Shown piece after piece: positions 48,863-60,443 of a stretch of 64,000 nt of DNA. Below the pieces are notes generated by a model, which had not been told where the DNA came from, made no database searches, and saw only the letters and a program-made list of their open reading frames with translations. Position numbers and translations under genes: made by a program. This DNA comes from Nautilus pompilius (Eukaryota > Mollusca > Cephalopoda > Nautilida > Nautilidae): NCBI GenBank assembly GCA_018389105.1, contig JACATO010001079.1, forward strand, positions 186,001-250,000, in the 5' to 3' direction. Numbering within the stretch: position 1 is the stretch's first letter; each line of letters starts with the position of its first letter.

Positions 48863-51500
48863 AACGGCTCGCAGGTTCGTTGTATCGCTGAGAATGACTT
48901 ATACAGAATCATGGAATACGTTGATTTAACGATTTGGAAGCCGTAGTTATGTTTTAGATGTTTTGTAACGACTTCATTAAAGATAATCGCATTGGCATTT
49001 ACTGGTTTCACAGCTGGTAGTACAGTTTCCTGTGATGTTTGCAACACTTTAAAAATAATTTTTTGCCAGTCTATAATTAAAACAGAAAAGCATTTCTGAA
49101 TGACTGTTTGGTGTGTGCACGTTAGTACATTGGTGTTTGCCATCCTAAAAAGACAGCAATGGTAAGTACTCATATCTCACACCGCTTGATTTGGGAAAAG
49201 CTTACAAAACAAATGGTGACACTTAGTCATGTCCTTAATAAAATATATAATAAAGTAAATTTTATTGCTTTTTTTTTCTTCATTTTTTTAAAGGTCTCTT
49301 TCTGTAAAGGAGTAGTTTGAAGAAAGCACAGTACTGGATTTATGCGGGTCATAGTGTAAAACTATGGAATGCAATGGTTCAGGCGAGGTGTGTACAGAAG
49401 CATCTGATCTTTGCAGTGCTTCTACACCTCTTGTATAAGACGCACCCTAGTTTTAAGCAACACTTATCAAGACGCTGCTTATGGATAAATATACAATACA
49501 AAGGATTATCTGATAAATTCTGTGTTATAAAATAACAATAATCCACATATGGTCTATATTAAAAACTGTTTAATGCAAATAATAAATAAATAAGAAATAT
49601 GTTCATATGATCGGCAAATATTGAAAATGATTTATTTTTGCTTTTTGAGTTAATATTAAAAATCAGAAACTCTCAAAGTTGCCAAGCAGAAATTAATTTT
49701 TACACTTCTAAGGGAACCCCGCCGGAAGCAAACCGGAAGGACAAACGAGAGCTAATTTTAGTCTTCATAATAGATTAGGTACGTAATCTTCCGACTGCTG
49801 AAGCAGGCGACGTTTTTTTTGTCCTTGTCAACGGACTGCTACCAATGGACGACTTCCGGACGTCACGTGTAACCACCTACCACCCATCCAGGGGAAGTTT
49901 ATCTTCTACAAATGCTTCTCGATGTTTCTGCAGGCCAGGATGCTTCGAAACGCGATTTGGTTGGAGATTTGGTTATTTTCGGATGTTGTTAACAGACGGG
50001 TGAATTACATTTCCTGGCTTCCGCAGGTATCGCGAGTTGGGGGGGGTCTGTTTACTCGTGACTTTGCTTGCCCGTCACGCCGATGTAACCAGGAGCGCCC
50101 ACTAGTTTCTCTTAAGATGCTCGCCCCTCCTCCTCCAGAAGAGCGACTTCGGAGGGGAGGGGAGATCTGATATCCCGTCATCGGCTCCTGCATCACGGGC
50201 CAGTCACCAGATCCTGGGAACTTCTAACCGGAAGGGAAGAGCTGACAGGCGAGGAACAATCGCCCGAGTAATCCCTAGCGGTGTGGTGCTCGTCCCAGTC
50301 GTTGTACAATGAAAACAGCGGTCGCATTATCCGTTTATTCTAACAGATTGGTGAAGAAGAAAAGAAAAAAAAAAACCTCTGGTTTTGACCTAGTAGCTTT
50401 CATCTATTTATTTTAGAAACTAGCAAAATTCCGCTTTAAGTTAACGAGAAGCGCCACCTTGTTGAACCATGTGCAGTTCACTCCCCTTTTCTTCAGAACG
50501 AGGCGTGTAACCAAGGAAATTACATCTTAGTGCTAGCTAACCCGAAGCTCTTACGAAACAAGATAATGGAATTTATTGCCCGCCGAGATATTGACAAATT
50601 ACTGCTGGTACTACAATAAAGTAGATGGCGGTTCTGGATGTATATCTTTAACTCTTGTTTTGTTTTTATTATGCGCCAGTCACTTAATACGATTTACAGA
50701 TAAATCATAAAAGCGGTTGGCTAGCTTTCATGGCGAAGCTGAGCTGAGGCTTAGTCAGGTGGAAGAAGCAATTTAATCCTTTTTAGGGCCCCGAAAATAT
50801 GATCTGAACAGCGGACAGCCATCGCTGCTCGCGGTACAATAAACTACCGGTTCATGGAAGTCACCACGCGTACCGTATATGTTATCAGACGGCGGCCGCA
50901 TAAATGGAAATTTCGCGTCATCACAATTGACTTGTCCTCCTGGTCTAATGTAAGTCTAGAACCTTGTTTACTGTGCATTTTCTGCTTCGCTAGGCAGCAA
51001 GCAGAGGTTGAATAGCGGGTACAGGACTCGCGTTGTTAACTTGTGTGCGTAGCGACACCTTGCAGACAATCCGGATACAATAGACTAATGGGGCGGGGAA
51101 TACGAGCTTTACTTTGCCAGGGACGGCCACCGTGTAACCGAGGAACGGAGAGGTGGCGAGAGAGCGGCGGAGGCTTAGCCGAAGACCGGCCCCGGAAGCG
51201 GCTAATCGCGGCCATGTTTTTTTTCTCCTAATTAGCTAACTAAAGTTGGGGAAACACAAACAACTTTAAGTTGCTCTTTAGTCTTATTGTGACGCGAACC
51301 TATTGAGGGCTTTGTTCAGAATACAATAGTCCCCAAAAACAACAAAGACAGTCCTCGTATCGCCGTATTGCTACTGCTCTCGCTGATTAGCTTTACACGT
51401 CTCAGTAAATAAGATTAAAATCCGCTATAGATTATCACAGTTCGTCAGAAGAACCCGCATTCGGCTTTCACGACTTCATGGTTTCGCGCCAGTTTATGGC
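48863..51500. other. No supportable gene
   Basis: A 117-codon minus frame (48820-49173) partly overlaps the tandem repeat and shows no motif. Other frames are short. A GC-richer patch at 50.0-50.3 kb has a G run near 50040. Confidence 0.4.
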
Positions 51501-51775
51501 TGTCGCTGGCGGCACTGTGCTTAGACTGAAGAGCCCTGTTCGAATCCAGGTCGGACGGGGGTCGGGGGTGGCGTCGTGCCCTCTAGCGGCATGGTCTCTT
51601 CTGGCTCTTTCTCATTAGCCATTCTTCCGGCACCATGGTTTCCTCCCACATCTAAAAATAAAGATGGCCTTTCATTAAGTTAGTTCGCTGGCCGAACTCT
51701 GCGCCATCCAAACCACTGCCTCGGAAGGGCCACCCACCCGGCCCGACGCCGGGGCTCATATCGACTTACAGACAA
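51501..51775 (+). mobile_element. tRNA-derived SINE
   Basis: The head GGCACTGTGCTTAGACTGA leads to a B-box CCTGTTCGAATCCAGG (51535-51550). GGCATGGTCTCTTCTGGC follows, then CCATGGTTTCCTCCCACATC and TAAAAATAAAGATGGCC (51631-51667). A GC-rich tail follows. Same order as the copies at 48.5 and 59.4 kb. Confidence 0.82.
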
Positions 51776-52335
51776 ACCGCCGACCGTTTCCACCCTTGAT
51801 TATTACTACTTTACTGTAAGTAACCGTGTGGATGCTCCATAGACGATTTTGATTCGATGACAGTATGTAATAACGTCTGCTTTGGTCCACCATTCCTATC
51901 CGAGCCTACGGACACGTTCCGCTATGTGCAATCAGGCGTGACGTTGCTCTCCTTATCACCCAATGGATATTCAGTAAACTTCCTAGGCGTGCACCTGTTT
52001 GCCTTACACCTCTTTACGGATAACCCCCCATCTAGAACATAACCTTTTTTTTCTTCTTTCTGTTTTCATCGATAAAAAAGGTGGCAAACATTAAGAAAAC
52101 AGAGCATAATTAAACGTAATACGGACGAAAGCAAATATTTCCAACCGCACGAGTTCGTTCTCAACAAAAGAGAAGACAACTCAAGGCGTCGGACCAAATA
52201 CTGCAAAAAAATACAAAGTCGTGGCCCCTTTTAAAATTGTTTTAAAGTAGCGGGAACGGTACGCGGGCTCGTGACGTCATATCCAGCTTGGGTGGGGCGG
52301 TGGCCCCGGGCAAACAAATTGAGGCCGAGAGGTGG
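51776..52335. other. No gene seen
   Basis: The 61-codon plus frame at 51857-52042 shows no motif. Confidence 0.45.
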
Positions 52336-52475
52336 AGGCACAGATGGCTAACATGTTTAACGAATGAGGATTCTGGAGCTCGTAGTTTGAACTCCAAACA
52401 AGATGTGGCAGCCAGTCCCTTACCAGAGAAGGGCTGGTTTCGCCCCACGTCGAAGGTGAAGGTTTTTGAGGCCAA
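52336..52475 (+). mobile_element. tRNA-derived SINE, divergent
   Basis: CAGATGGCTAACATGTTTAA (A-box region, 52341) is followed by GTAGTTTGAACTCC (B-box-like, 52381). The opening CAGATGGC is shared with the SINE at 61.73 kb, suggesting the same head type. The CCTCCCACATC module is not visible; a different GC-rich tail follows. Confidence 0.55.
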
Positions 52476-53350
52476 GATCTACATTAAAAAAGACCTATTG
52501 AAGCTTTCCGCCCAAAGACAACGCTAGTGTAAGAAAGAAAGAAAAAAAAGCCGGCCCCTGACTTCGTCTTTAAGAGCTGGCAAAAGACAACAACAACAAC
52601 AACAAAAGACAAAAAGATCAGTCGTACGTGGAAAGCCCGCGGCGTCTTTCGCATGCAACGTCGCGTAATTAGCACCGCACAGACGGGACCAGCGGCTCAT
52701 CCCGCCGGCTGGTAAAGAGTGAAGGCGGCCTGGGACCGTACGACTGCTGAAAGCGAAAGAAGAGAGCGGTGGTCTTACCAGAGCACTTGGCACGCGTGCC
52801 TTTGTTGCAAGCGTGGGTTAGACTGATGTCTAACCATGGAAGGGAGTACATCTTGCCCGCTTGTAAGCCCCCTTTTGTACGGGCTCCCCCCTCCAGTTGA
52901 TAAAGGGGAAAGCCCTCTTCCTGCTTCATTTTTGTTGTATTTCACTTGGCTGTACAGAGGCGCGCCGAACGTCTCATCCGGAAGTCCGTTCTAGCCGTGA
53001 GCAAAAGAAAGCTATGAGAACAGGGTCGCTAATCATCTCCATCCCCCGGATTCTGACTTATTTTTAAAAAGTATTCTGCGATGACGTCCCACCCACACAG
53101 CGTAAAACTCTCTCGCTTTTCACTGGTATGTTTTTGTTTTTTGTCTTTTTAAAATGGAACTACAGAGTTTTCTAAGTTAATAGTTTGAAATAAATCTCTA
53201 ACCTTTTAAAAACATACACCGAATATTATTATATACATGCGTTCGTTGCTGCGGGTGAGATTTAGAAAGGACGAAGGGCTCGTCTTTAAACTGTTAATCC
53301 TTTATCTACCAGATTTCAATGTTTCAATGTTCAGAACTCATCCATTCTTT

Positions 53351-53357
<7 letters not shown>
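52476..53357. other. No gene seen
   Basis: A (CAA)n patch at 52587-52607. Overlapping minus frames at 52484-52929 have no motif. Confidence 0.45.
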
Positions 53358-53392
<35 letters not shown>

Positions 53393-53875
53393 GACATCAT
53401 CATCATCTCTCTCTCGCTCTCTCTCTCTCTCTACTGACATCATTATCATCATCGTCATCTCTCTCTCTCTACTGACATCATCATCATCATCATCATCTCT
53501 CTCTCTCTATTGACATCATCATCATCATCATCATCTCTCTCTCTCTCTCTCTACTGACATCATTATCATCATCATCATCATCATCATCTCTCTCTCTCTC
53601 TCTCTACTGACATCATCATCATCATCATCATCATCTCTCTCTCTCTCTACTGACATCATCATCATCATCATCATCTCTCTCTCTATTGACATCATCATCA
53701 TCATCATCATCTCTCTCTCTCTCTCTCTACTGACATCATATCATCATCATCATCATCATCATCATCTCTCTCTCTCTCTCTCTCTCTACTGACATCATCA
53801 TCATCAGCATCATCATCTCTCTCTCTCTCTACTGACATCATCATCATCTCTCTCTCTCTCTCTACTGACATCATC

Positions 53876-53940
<65 letters not shown>
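53358..53940. repeat. (TC)n-CTACTGACATC-(ATC)n compound array, 12 units
   Basis: Twelve units, each a (TC)n tract, then CTACTGACATC (CTATTGACATC in two), then (ATC)n of 2-9 copies. Both simple-repeat parts vary in length between units while the ACTGACATC core is conserved. The array ends in a pure (TC)n of about 59 bp (53881-53939). The whole unit is the reverse complement of the locus at 25.42-25.50 kb. Confidence 0.96.
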
Positions 53941-53942
<2 letters not shown>

Positions 53943-54972
53943 ATTCTTTTTTTCTAAACAGTACAAAAAATGCTTCAAATTTCGGTTTAAGGACTAAAAT
54001 TTTGTCGGAAATCATTAGTATTTATATATGAGAGGATATGACGTCACTACAGAGAGAGAGAGAGAGAGAGATTAACACATTAACACACTAATAAATAAAT
54101 AGAATACCAAAGCTAACCGATGGTGCGTGTATAACGCAGCCTCCGGTCCGTGTTTTTTGTTTTTCTGTTTACTTTGTCAATGGCAGTTTTGTATCTTTAG
54201 AAACTGTTTCAGAATTTTTGGTGTAAATATTTGCAAGCAGAAATTTAGAAATCAGTATTTGCTGCACACTGCTGATCTTGATGTTCCCATTATTTACCCG
54301 GCTAACTGTAACTGAGTTTAACGTAAGCCGGGCCGGGCGATGATTCTGCAAACACAAAGTCCTTTTTGTCAGCGATGTGCGATTACAGCATCAGGTCCAA
54401 CTGATGTACATTTCCATAGTGAATTCAACGGTTAAAATGAACAGTCGCAACCACACCATACACAGATAACTCGCCGAACGGCTGGAACTCCTCGGGAGCA
54501 AATGCAGATATAAGCTATTGCGTATTGGCTTCAAATCTGTTTACGAAATTAGGTGAAACGGTTTATTACTGGAAATCAGCAGAATAAGCCCTTTCGTGGA
54601 TTATTTTCTATAGAGTATAATGGATAATGTTTTTATGCTGCTTATTCGTGGATAAGTCGCACCTGGCAGGTGGTTATCGCCCAAGAGTAGGGTGCGACCT
54701 ATACAGCAGAATGTTCTCTTTTAGAGTGTAAATAAACTGACGGCAAAAGTCTCGAAAACACCTGACAGAGTTCGATAAAATGAACGGTTCCGTGATCACT
54801 GCAGAGTGATTGCGTAAAAGTGACATTTCGTGACCCGAGTTACTAACGGCCCCGGGTATATGTAGACTAGACCTTGAGATTCTACAAAAAAAAAAAAAAA
54901 AAAAAGCAACTTTCGAATAACCCGATATGCATCACGTTGCCAGGTGACGCGATGCTTATAAACAGGCACCAG
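53941..54972. other. No gene; GA tract and hairpin
   Basis: GATATGACGTCACTACAGAG leads into a (GA)n tract at 54053-54071. TAAGTCGCACC (54653-54663) and GGTGCGACCTA (54691-54701) form a hairpin with a 27-base loop, reminiscent of the GGTGCGACTTATA-type ends of pogo/Tigger MITEs. This assignment is weak. A run of about 22 A lies near 54884. Confidence 0.5.
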
Positions 54973-55130
54973 GCTCGCTCGGTATAGCACCCGCGTAATA
55001 GACCGGGTTATAGGGGAGCTGCGACAAAGTGGCCCGTAGTGGGTTCGAAACCACCCCGGGGTTAAGGATCACCCGGTGACGAGGTTACGGTTCCCCTGTC
55101 TGCTCGATTTCCTCCCGATAGCTCTCACAC
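54973..55130 (+). mobile_element. tRNA-derived SINE
   Basis: A strong B-box GTAGTGGGTTCGAAACCACC (55036-55055) has a matching T-stem-like hairpin (GTGGGTTCGAAACCAC). CTGCTCGATTTCCTCCCGAT follows downstream (55100), a diverged 3' module. The A-box region near 54975-55000 is weak. Confidence 0.65.
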
Positions 55131-56166
55131 GAGCTTTGTTTCAACACAGCGCTGAGAACATTATGGTGACGATGCATCTTGTGGTCCCCTTCTAGATGGT
55201 GTTCCGAGCAAAGCCGATCGTTTCCAAGAAATAGAAACCCCTCCACCCAACTCCCGCCAATTACTGCATACATCAAGTGGGCCTTTTCTGTCCGGAAAGT
55301 AACAGATAATAATTATTGTAGATATTTCTGCAGCACAGCTCTGGGCTCGGAATTTACATGCCACGGCAGATGTCGCTAGGGTTGCAGATTAAAGCCCAAC
55401 CGGATGGGGTTAGTGGTGGGCTCTGGTGGCTGGTGCCCTTTGTTGTTCCCCTGGCGGACACTTTTCTGTTGTTGGTGGTGGGGGGGGGGTGACTGACTGG
55501 CGGGTAAGTCCCTCGAACCGCCTTGGTTCCGGTGAGTAAGAGAGAGTTGATTTATGGCCTGGACAGAACGAGTGTTTTCCCTGTCGGTTGGATTAAGGCC
55601 GAGCTGCTACACGGACGGTCGGGTGGGTCCCTTTCACCGCGCTCGCGCGCCCCCCCACATCCACCGAGGGGGGGCAGGATGCGCACATCTGTTCGCCTCT
55701 CCTCTCGCTCTTGTCCCCTTTCAAAAGCAAAACGGACGCTCATCAAAAACCGCTGGAGAAGTCTTTAAACGTCTGATTCTACACCTTTTCAGCCATCGGC
55801 CTTAACGCGAAGAACACCGTGGGTTACAACGCGGCACCTGAGGCGAGAAGAATACCTGAGGCGAGCGGAACAAATGAGCAACCATAAAGTCCCTTTGTGT
55901 GGACGGGAGCTCTTGTCAGCAGCGATTCTGCGCCACTTCTATCTATTCCGTCGGCCGTGACGTCAGAAAACCTGGTGTCACATTTGCGAATCCCGGAGAG
56001 ACCGACGTTTTCATTCCTTCCTTGTTTAAAACGTACGAACCAAGCCCTGACCAGCTATATCCCACCAGGTGTCACCACCACGACCTTAATCGACCATTTT
56101 AAGAAATACAATTAAGAAGCTGGATTTAAAATCATTGATATTATTCTTGTCCTAAGAAAGGTTGAT

Positions 56167-56168
<2 letters not shown>
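55131..56168. other. No supportable gene; GC-rich part 55.39-56.1 kb
   Basis: G-rich run GGTGGTGGGGGGGGGG near 55475-55490 could form a quadruplex. Overlapping frames on both strands lack motifs. Confidence 0.4.

Positions 56169-56207
<39 letters not shown>
56169..56207. repeat. (GT)n microsatellite
   Basis: About 19 GT units. Confidence 0.97.
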
Positions 56208-56209
<2 letters not shown>

Positions 56210-56497
56210 TGTTTACTCAGTCTGTTGTTTTTGTGAAGAAAATATGATGCTAAGAACGAACGAGACTAAAACCGATGAGGGAGAAAGTGTGTGGATTAAA
56301 TAAACTCGAAGTAAATTTTGTGTATAATTAACTTACTTCGGAAATTAGAAGTTTTAGACAACGGTAAGTAATCACCAGAAAAAGTTCTCGGTCGTGTCTT
56401 GCATCGTGGGGGGGGGTGGTTAGAGATCCCAGGTAATCTCGGAGTTTCAGTTCTTTTCTATTTCAGTTCTGTCAGACAGCCGCTCTTCTGCGCTGAG

Positions 56498-56499
<2 letters not shown>

Positions 56500-56538
<39 letters not shown>

Positions 56539-56671
56539 AGAGAGAGAGAGAGAGATGACGTCGGTACAGAAGAAGGGAGGAGAAGAGAGAGAGAGAGAGA
56601 GATATTGGAGATGAGAGGAGAGAGAGAGAGAGAGAGAGAGAGGAGCGAGAGAGAGAGAGAGAGAGAGAGAG
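56500..56671. repeat. (GA)n tract with embedded GATGACGTCGGTACAGAAG
   Basis: GA repeat interrupted by ATGACGTCGGTACAGAAGAA at about 56554-56573 and by a few GG and ATATTGG insertions. The embedded motif is the same type as at 42.4-43.4 and 54.04 kb. RERERE and SLSLSL frames here are artefacts. Confidence 0.95.
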
Positions 56672-59239
56672 TTGCCATTTGTGACGATTTCTGCAGCCAA
56701 ACAAGGTTTAATTAACTTTTCTTTCTTCTGTTTCCGTCTCGATCACCTTCGGTGAAACAAACAAACAAACAAACAAAAACAAAAACAACAAAAAACTAAG
56801 GCGGGGCCCGAGAGCGAAACCCGAAGTTCATCGTCCCTTCCCGTCAGTTTTTTGTTGTTGTTGTTTTTTTTTTTTAATGTCCTAACGCACGTGCACGCGA
56901 TCTCTCTACCCATTTACCTCACCGAACAAATCGGGGCATTGTCATAACCCCTGCGCATTGCCGGAAACCGTCATTGTCGCCGCCAAATGTCACATTAAGA
57001 TCTATATTCATATAGCACCTGCTTGTTTTAATGCGACCATAATTCTAGTTGACCCGAACAATCGGCGCGGCAAAGTTGCAAAGAAACGAAAGAGAGGCTG
57101 CTGAGCGAGACCGCCAACATAACGTCTAATGGCGATCGAGCCGATCGTGGCTCCCTCCCTCGGCCGCGATCAGCTGACCTTCCTCGGTTTTTTACGGTTT
57201 ACTGTTTATTTGTTAACCCTACCAACTGACCGGTGAAAGACTAAAAGCAGGTGCAAAATTATGGAATTGCAAAATGGAAAATATGCAAAAAAAATTAATT
57301 AATCAATTTCTAAAAAAATTTAAAAAAAAATAATCCCTTGGTAGCTTGGTGTCGGGACGATATAAAGAAAGAACGAGGGCTTGCGAATAAAAGATTTGTT
57401 TTGAAATAAAGAGCACCTGGGTAAATTATAAAGTCTCAGTCTTCACGTTACTACGATGCCTGCATAAGAATTTCTGAAACGTAACTCTGATAAGAAAGTT
57501 GTCGAAAACAATCACCTGTTTCATCTGGATATTAAGAAGTTAACTATAATTGTTTGCTTTCTATGTATTTCAACTACGACATTTGGTAAAATTATATTTC
57601 GGATGCGGTCTTTACAGTATCCAGTGCTGTTCGTTCTATACTAAACAATACTGAGATCGTGTTGCTTTCTAATGTTGATTGCATACGTTTGTGACAGACA
57701 TCGGTAATAGAGTTATTCGGTTTTATCGCGAGAACAAAAGAGAATCTACCGACTTTATTTGCTTCTAAATATCTTTCCCCAAACCGACCAAACCTACCGA
57801 CGTGGCTAAAATTTAGAGAAAAAAAACAACACAACGAACTATAGGTTGCAACAAGTGTGGAAATATCTGTGTTTCATGTTGCGTCATGGGGAATTATCTC
57901 GCATTTTACTTACGACCTGAAACACGGGGGACAACTCGTTCATGTCTGCTTCCAGCTCTGTCTTCCCGAACGCGACAACATGGCCGTGCTCTCCCGTCGG
58001 CACATGTACAGAAGCCAGGCGATATTACATCGCCTGGCGGAAGAGGAACCAGGTCAATGAAGGCGGTCAACGTCACAATATGGAAAAGGTAAACGCGCTT
58101 ATTAAATTTGCTTTGCTGTTGGAAAATTGCTTTTAACCCGTGTAAGGCCGGGATCCTCGAGAGATTTATAAGGATAAAGTAAATAAAGCATGAAAGTCAA
58201 ATGAACCGGTTATTTTCTGGAAAAGAATCAGGGTATGGGAAAGGGTGAACAGAACTGCCGTGTTGGGTACTTACTGTGAAAACGTATAACAGCTTGAATT
58301 TTCCAGGTAAGCTAGGTCTTTGAAATAATAACAATTCAGGCATCAAATTTCTGCAGCTGTTCTTTAAGGTGTATGACTTATTGCAGGTAAATTATATTAT
58401 CAGCCCTTGCGTGTCAACAATAACTTTTATAGGCAAGAGGGGGGCACATCTTGAACGAATTGCATATGCAGAACGGCTATCCTCTGAAGATGTGGTAGAA
58501 GGTAGCATGTAGGTGTGTCTAGTCAGGGATATTCTTGAATTAATGGACCAACAAGCGACCTGTTACAGATAGGGAGATTTTCACTCCCATGGACGCTAGA
58601 AGAAAGCCTTTTCTCTGATAATTCCGCTCCTATTTTTACGATGGATTAGTTGCACGTTCCACGGACATCACTAGCTATGTACGGTTGGTAGAACTAATTC
58701 AGGAATGGCAGTGTCACGGTTGGGATGGAAATCGTACACGAATATACCCCCACCAACGACACTTTTGGTCGTCATTTACATCCCTTAATCCTGGAGCTAC
58801 AGAACGCTAATAGACGACTATATATATTAGAGATCAGTTAATCAATCAAACTATTCTGCAATGTTGTCAGCTTAGATTTTAGTAATTCCATGAAATCGTT
58901 GGTTTTCTGTGTCCAACCTTCTAGTTAGGCAACCACGTCCCTGTAACAGCGTCTAGAGATCATCCGATGTTAATGTAGTATAGAGTTGGTCCGTCAGCTT
59001 CTTCTTGATCCATGCAGCAAACGTTTTAGCGGTGGATTTGAGACGCAGCTGGTCCCGACCACACTTAAACAGGGAGCAGCAGAAATTTTGCCACTGTTGG
59101 AAAGGTTTTCTGTACGGTAACTCTGACTTTAATTTTGTAAATTAGCATAGTAGATAAAAACGGGGGGGGTAGTATAAGATGAAGCGTTGAAGCAACAAGA
59201 TGCAGATATATAGTCTATAGCCATATGAACTACTATTAT
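56672..59239. other. No supportable gene
   Basis: Unassigned. A plus-strand open stretch without an obvious start (about 58611-58811) encodes RSYFYDGLVARSTDITSYVR and LVELIQEWQCHGWDGNRTR, ending at a TAA. I do not recognise it. Other short frames at 57.6-58.1 kb have no motif. Confidence 0.4.
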
Positions 59240-59490
59240 CTACAAATCGTTAACGGCTCCGTGCAGGCTCGACGATGGAGATAACCTCTTTACATCGGAG
59301 ACAGCAGGGGGCGCAGAACCGTGGTTATCCGCTAGAATGCTTTGCCTGTCCTGTTCCAAGAGGTCAGATGTGGAAGGAAACCGGGTCAAACTCGCACGAT
59401 CAGCTGGTAGAGAAGAGCAGGAAGAAACCATGCCGGACAGGTGTGCCGACCGACAACCGAACTCAGACCCTCGACCACTGACCGGTGGTG
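59240..59490 (-). mobile_element. tRNA-derived SINE
   Basis: On the minus strand: B-box-like GGTCTGAGTTCGGTTGTCGG (about 59450-59469), then CCGGCATGGTTTCTTCCTGC, then CCCGGTTTCCTTCCACATCT (about 59363-59382), then a tail containing GCGCCCCCTGCTGTC. The order equals that of the plus-strand copy at 51.5 kb. Confidence 0.75.
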
Positions 59491-60120
59491 GACTCATTAG
59501 TCAAGTATCTCATATCTTATATACAACGTAATCATTTTACTAGTTACATGTATAATATCATATAACTTTTATAAATGTGTATACGTATAAAATAACTTTA
59601 TTTTTAAATCTTTACCAATCAAGATTTTTTGTTTATCGAAATATTTTCCTTTATGCTTGATAAATTACTTCATTGGTGAGCCCACCGATCGTGCCCACCT
59701 ACCTGTGTGTGTGTGTGTGTGGTGTGTGTGTGTGGTGTGTGTGTGTGTGTGTGCGTGTGTGTGATTTTACACTGTTTAATAACTGCTATAATTTCACACT
59801 AAATGTTACCGTAATTGTCCTTAATAGAGTTTTCATAAAACCTTGATCATTGCTAGGAAACGTTTAAAATAGTAAGTTTATTTTCTTCGCATATTTCAAC
59901 TACAACATAAAAGTACTGTTACACATATAGAATGAGTCAGATACGAACAGACTTTGCAATAGATGATACAGTATTCTTACACTATACAACACTGTCGACA
60001 ACAACAACAACAACAAAAAAAAACAACCTAAGATAATAACAATATTACATGTGCTACTCAGATAGCAGAAATATCATTTTGCTGAGATGTTAACTGAAGA
60101 GAGGGCCGGGGATATTTGTT
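59491..60120. repeat. AT-rich spacer with (GT)n at 59704-59762
   Basis: GT repeat broken by two GGT interruptions near 59723 and 59735 and one CGT. The rest of the interval shows nothing else. Confidence 0.8.
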
Positions 60121-60142
60121 ACAGGGGTTAGTTGTTGCAGCT

Positions 60143-60385
60143 TCAGTAACTCCCAGTTAAGCGTAGAACTGGGGGCTGTAACTGACGTCAGTGATCAAAG
60201 GTCAAGGGCACATGACGTCGACTTTAGCTCGTCTACTCAGCACTTACTGGTGCTGTAGCATCCTAGCCCCCCGGTGTCCCTTATTAATTAATGTAAGATT
60301 CGTAGTCGTGATCGTTCCTCTCACCTTAAACCCTCGCCTATGCAATACTAGCTTGATGCCTCTCTGTAACCACTAAACTAAACTA
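60143..60385 (-). mobile_element. Dispersed repeat, copy B, with tRNA-like head
   Basis: Minus-strand reading starts with TTTAGTGGTTACAGAG (A-box-like, about 60363-60378), then GAGGGTTTAAGGTGAGAGG (B-box-like, about 60320-60338), and continues into the region shared with copy A at 29.65 kb. The shared part includes TTGACCTTTGATC and TGACGTCA. This suggests a second SINE family that lacks the CCTCCCACATC module. The head is not clearly conserved in copy A. Confidence 0.55.
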
Positions 60386-60425
60386 ATATTTAAGTAATAA
60401 TAACAGGAACAAGAACAACCTTGGC

Positions 60426-60443
60426 CGCGCGCGCGCATGCGCG
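60426..60443. other. Alternating CG palindrome, Z-DNA-prone
   Basis: CGCGCGCGCGCATGCGCG is an uninterrupted alternating purine-pyrimidine run inside a larger near-palindrome (GGCCGCGC...GCGCGGC). Such runs are known to favour Z-DNA. No gene is visible next to it. Confidence 0.6.
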
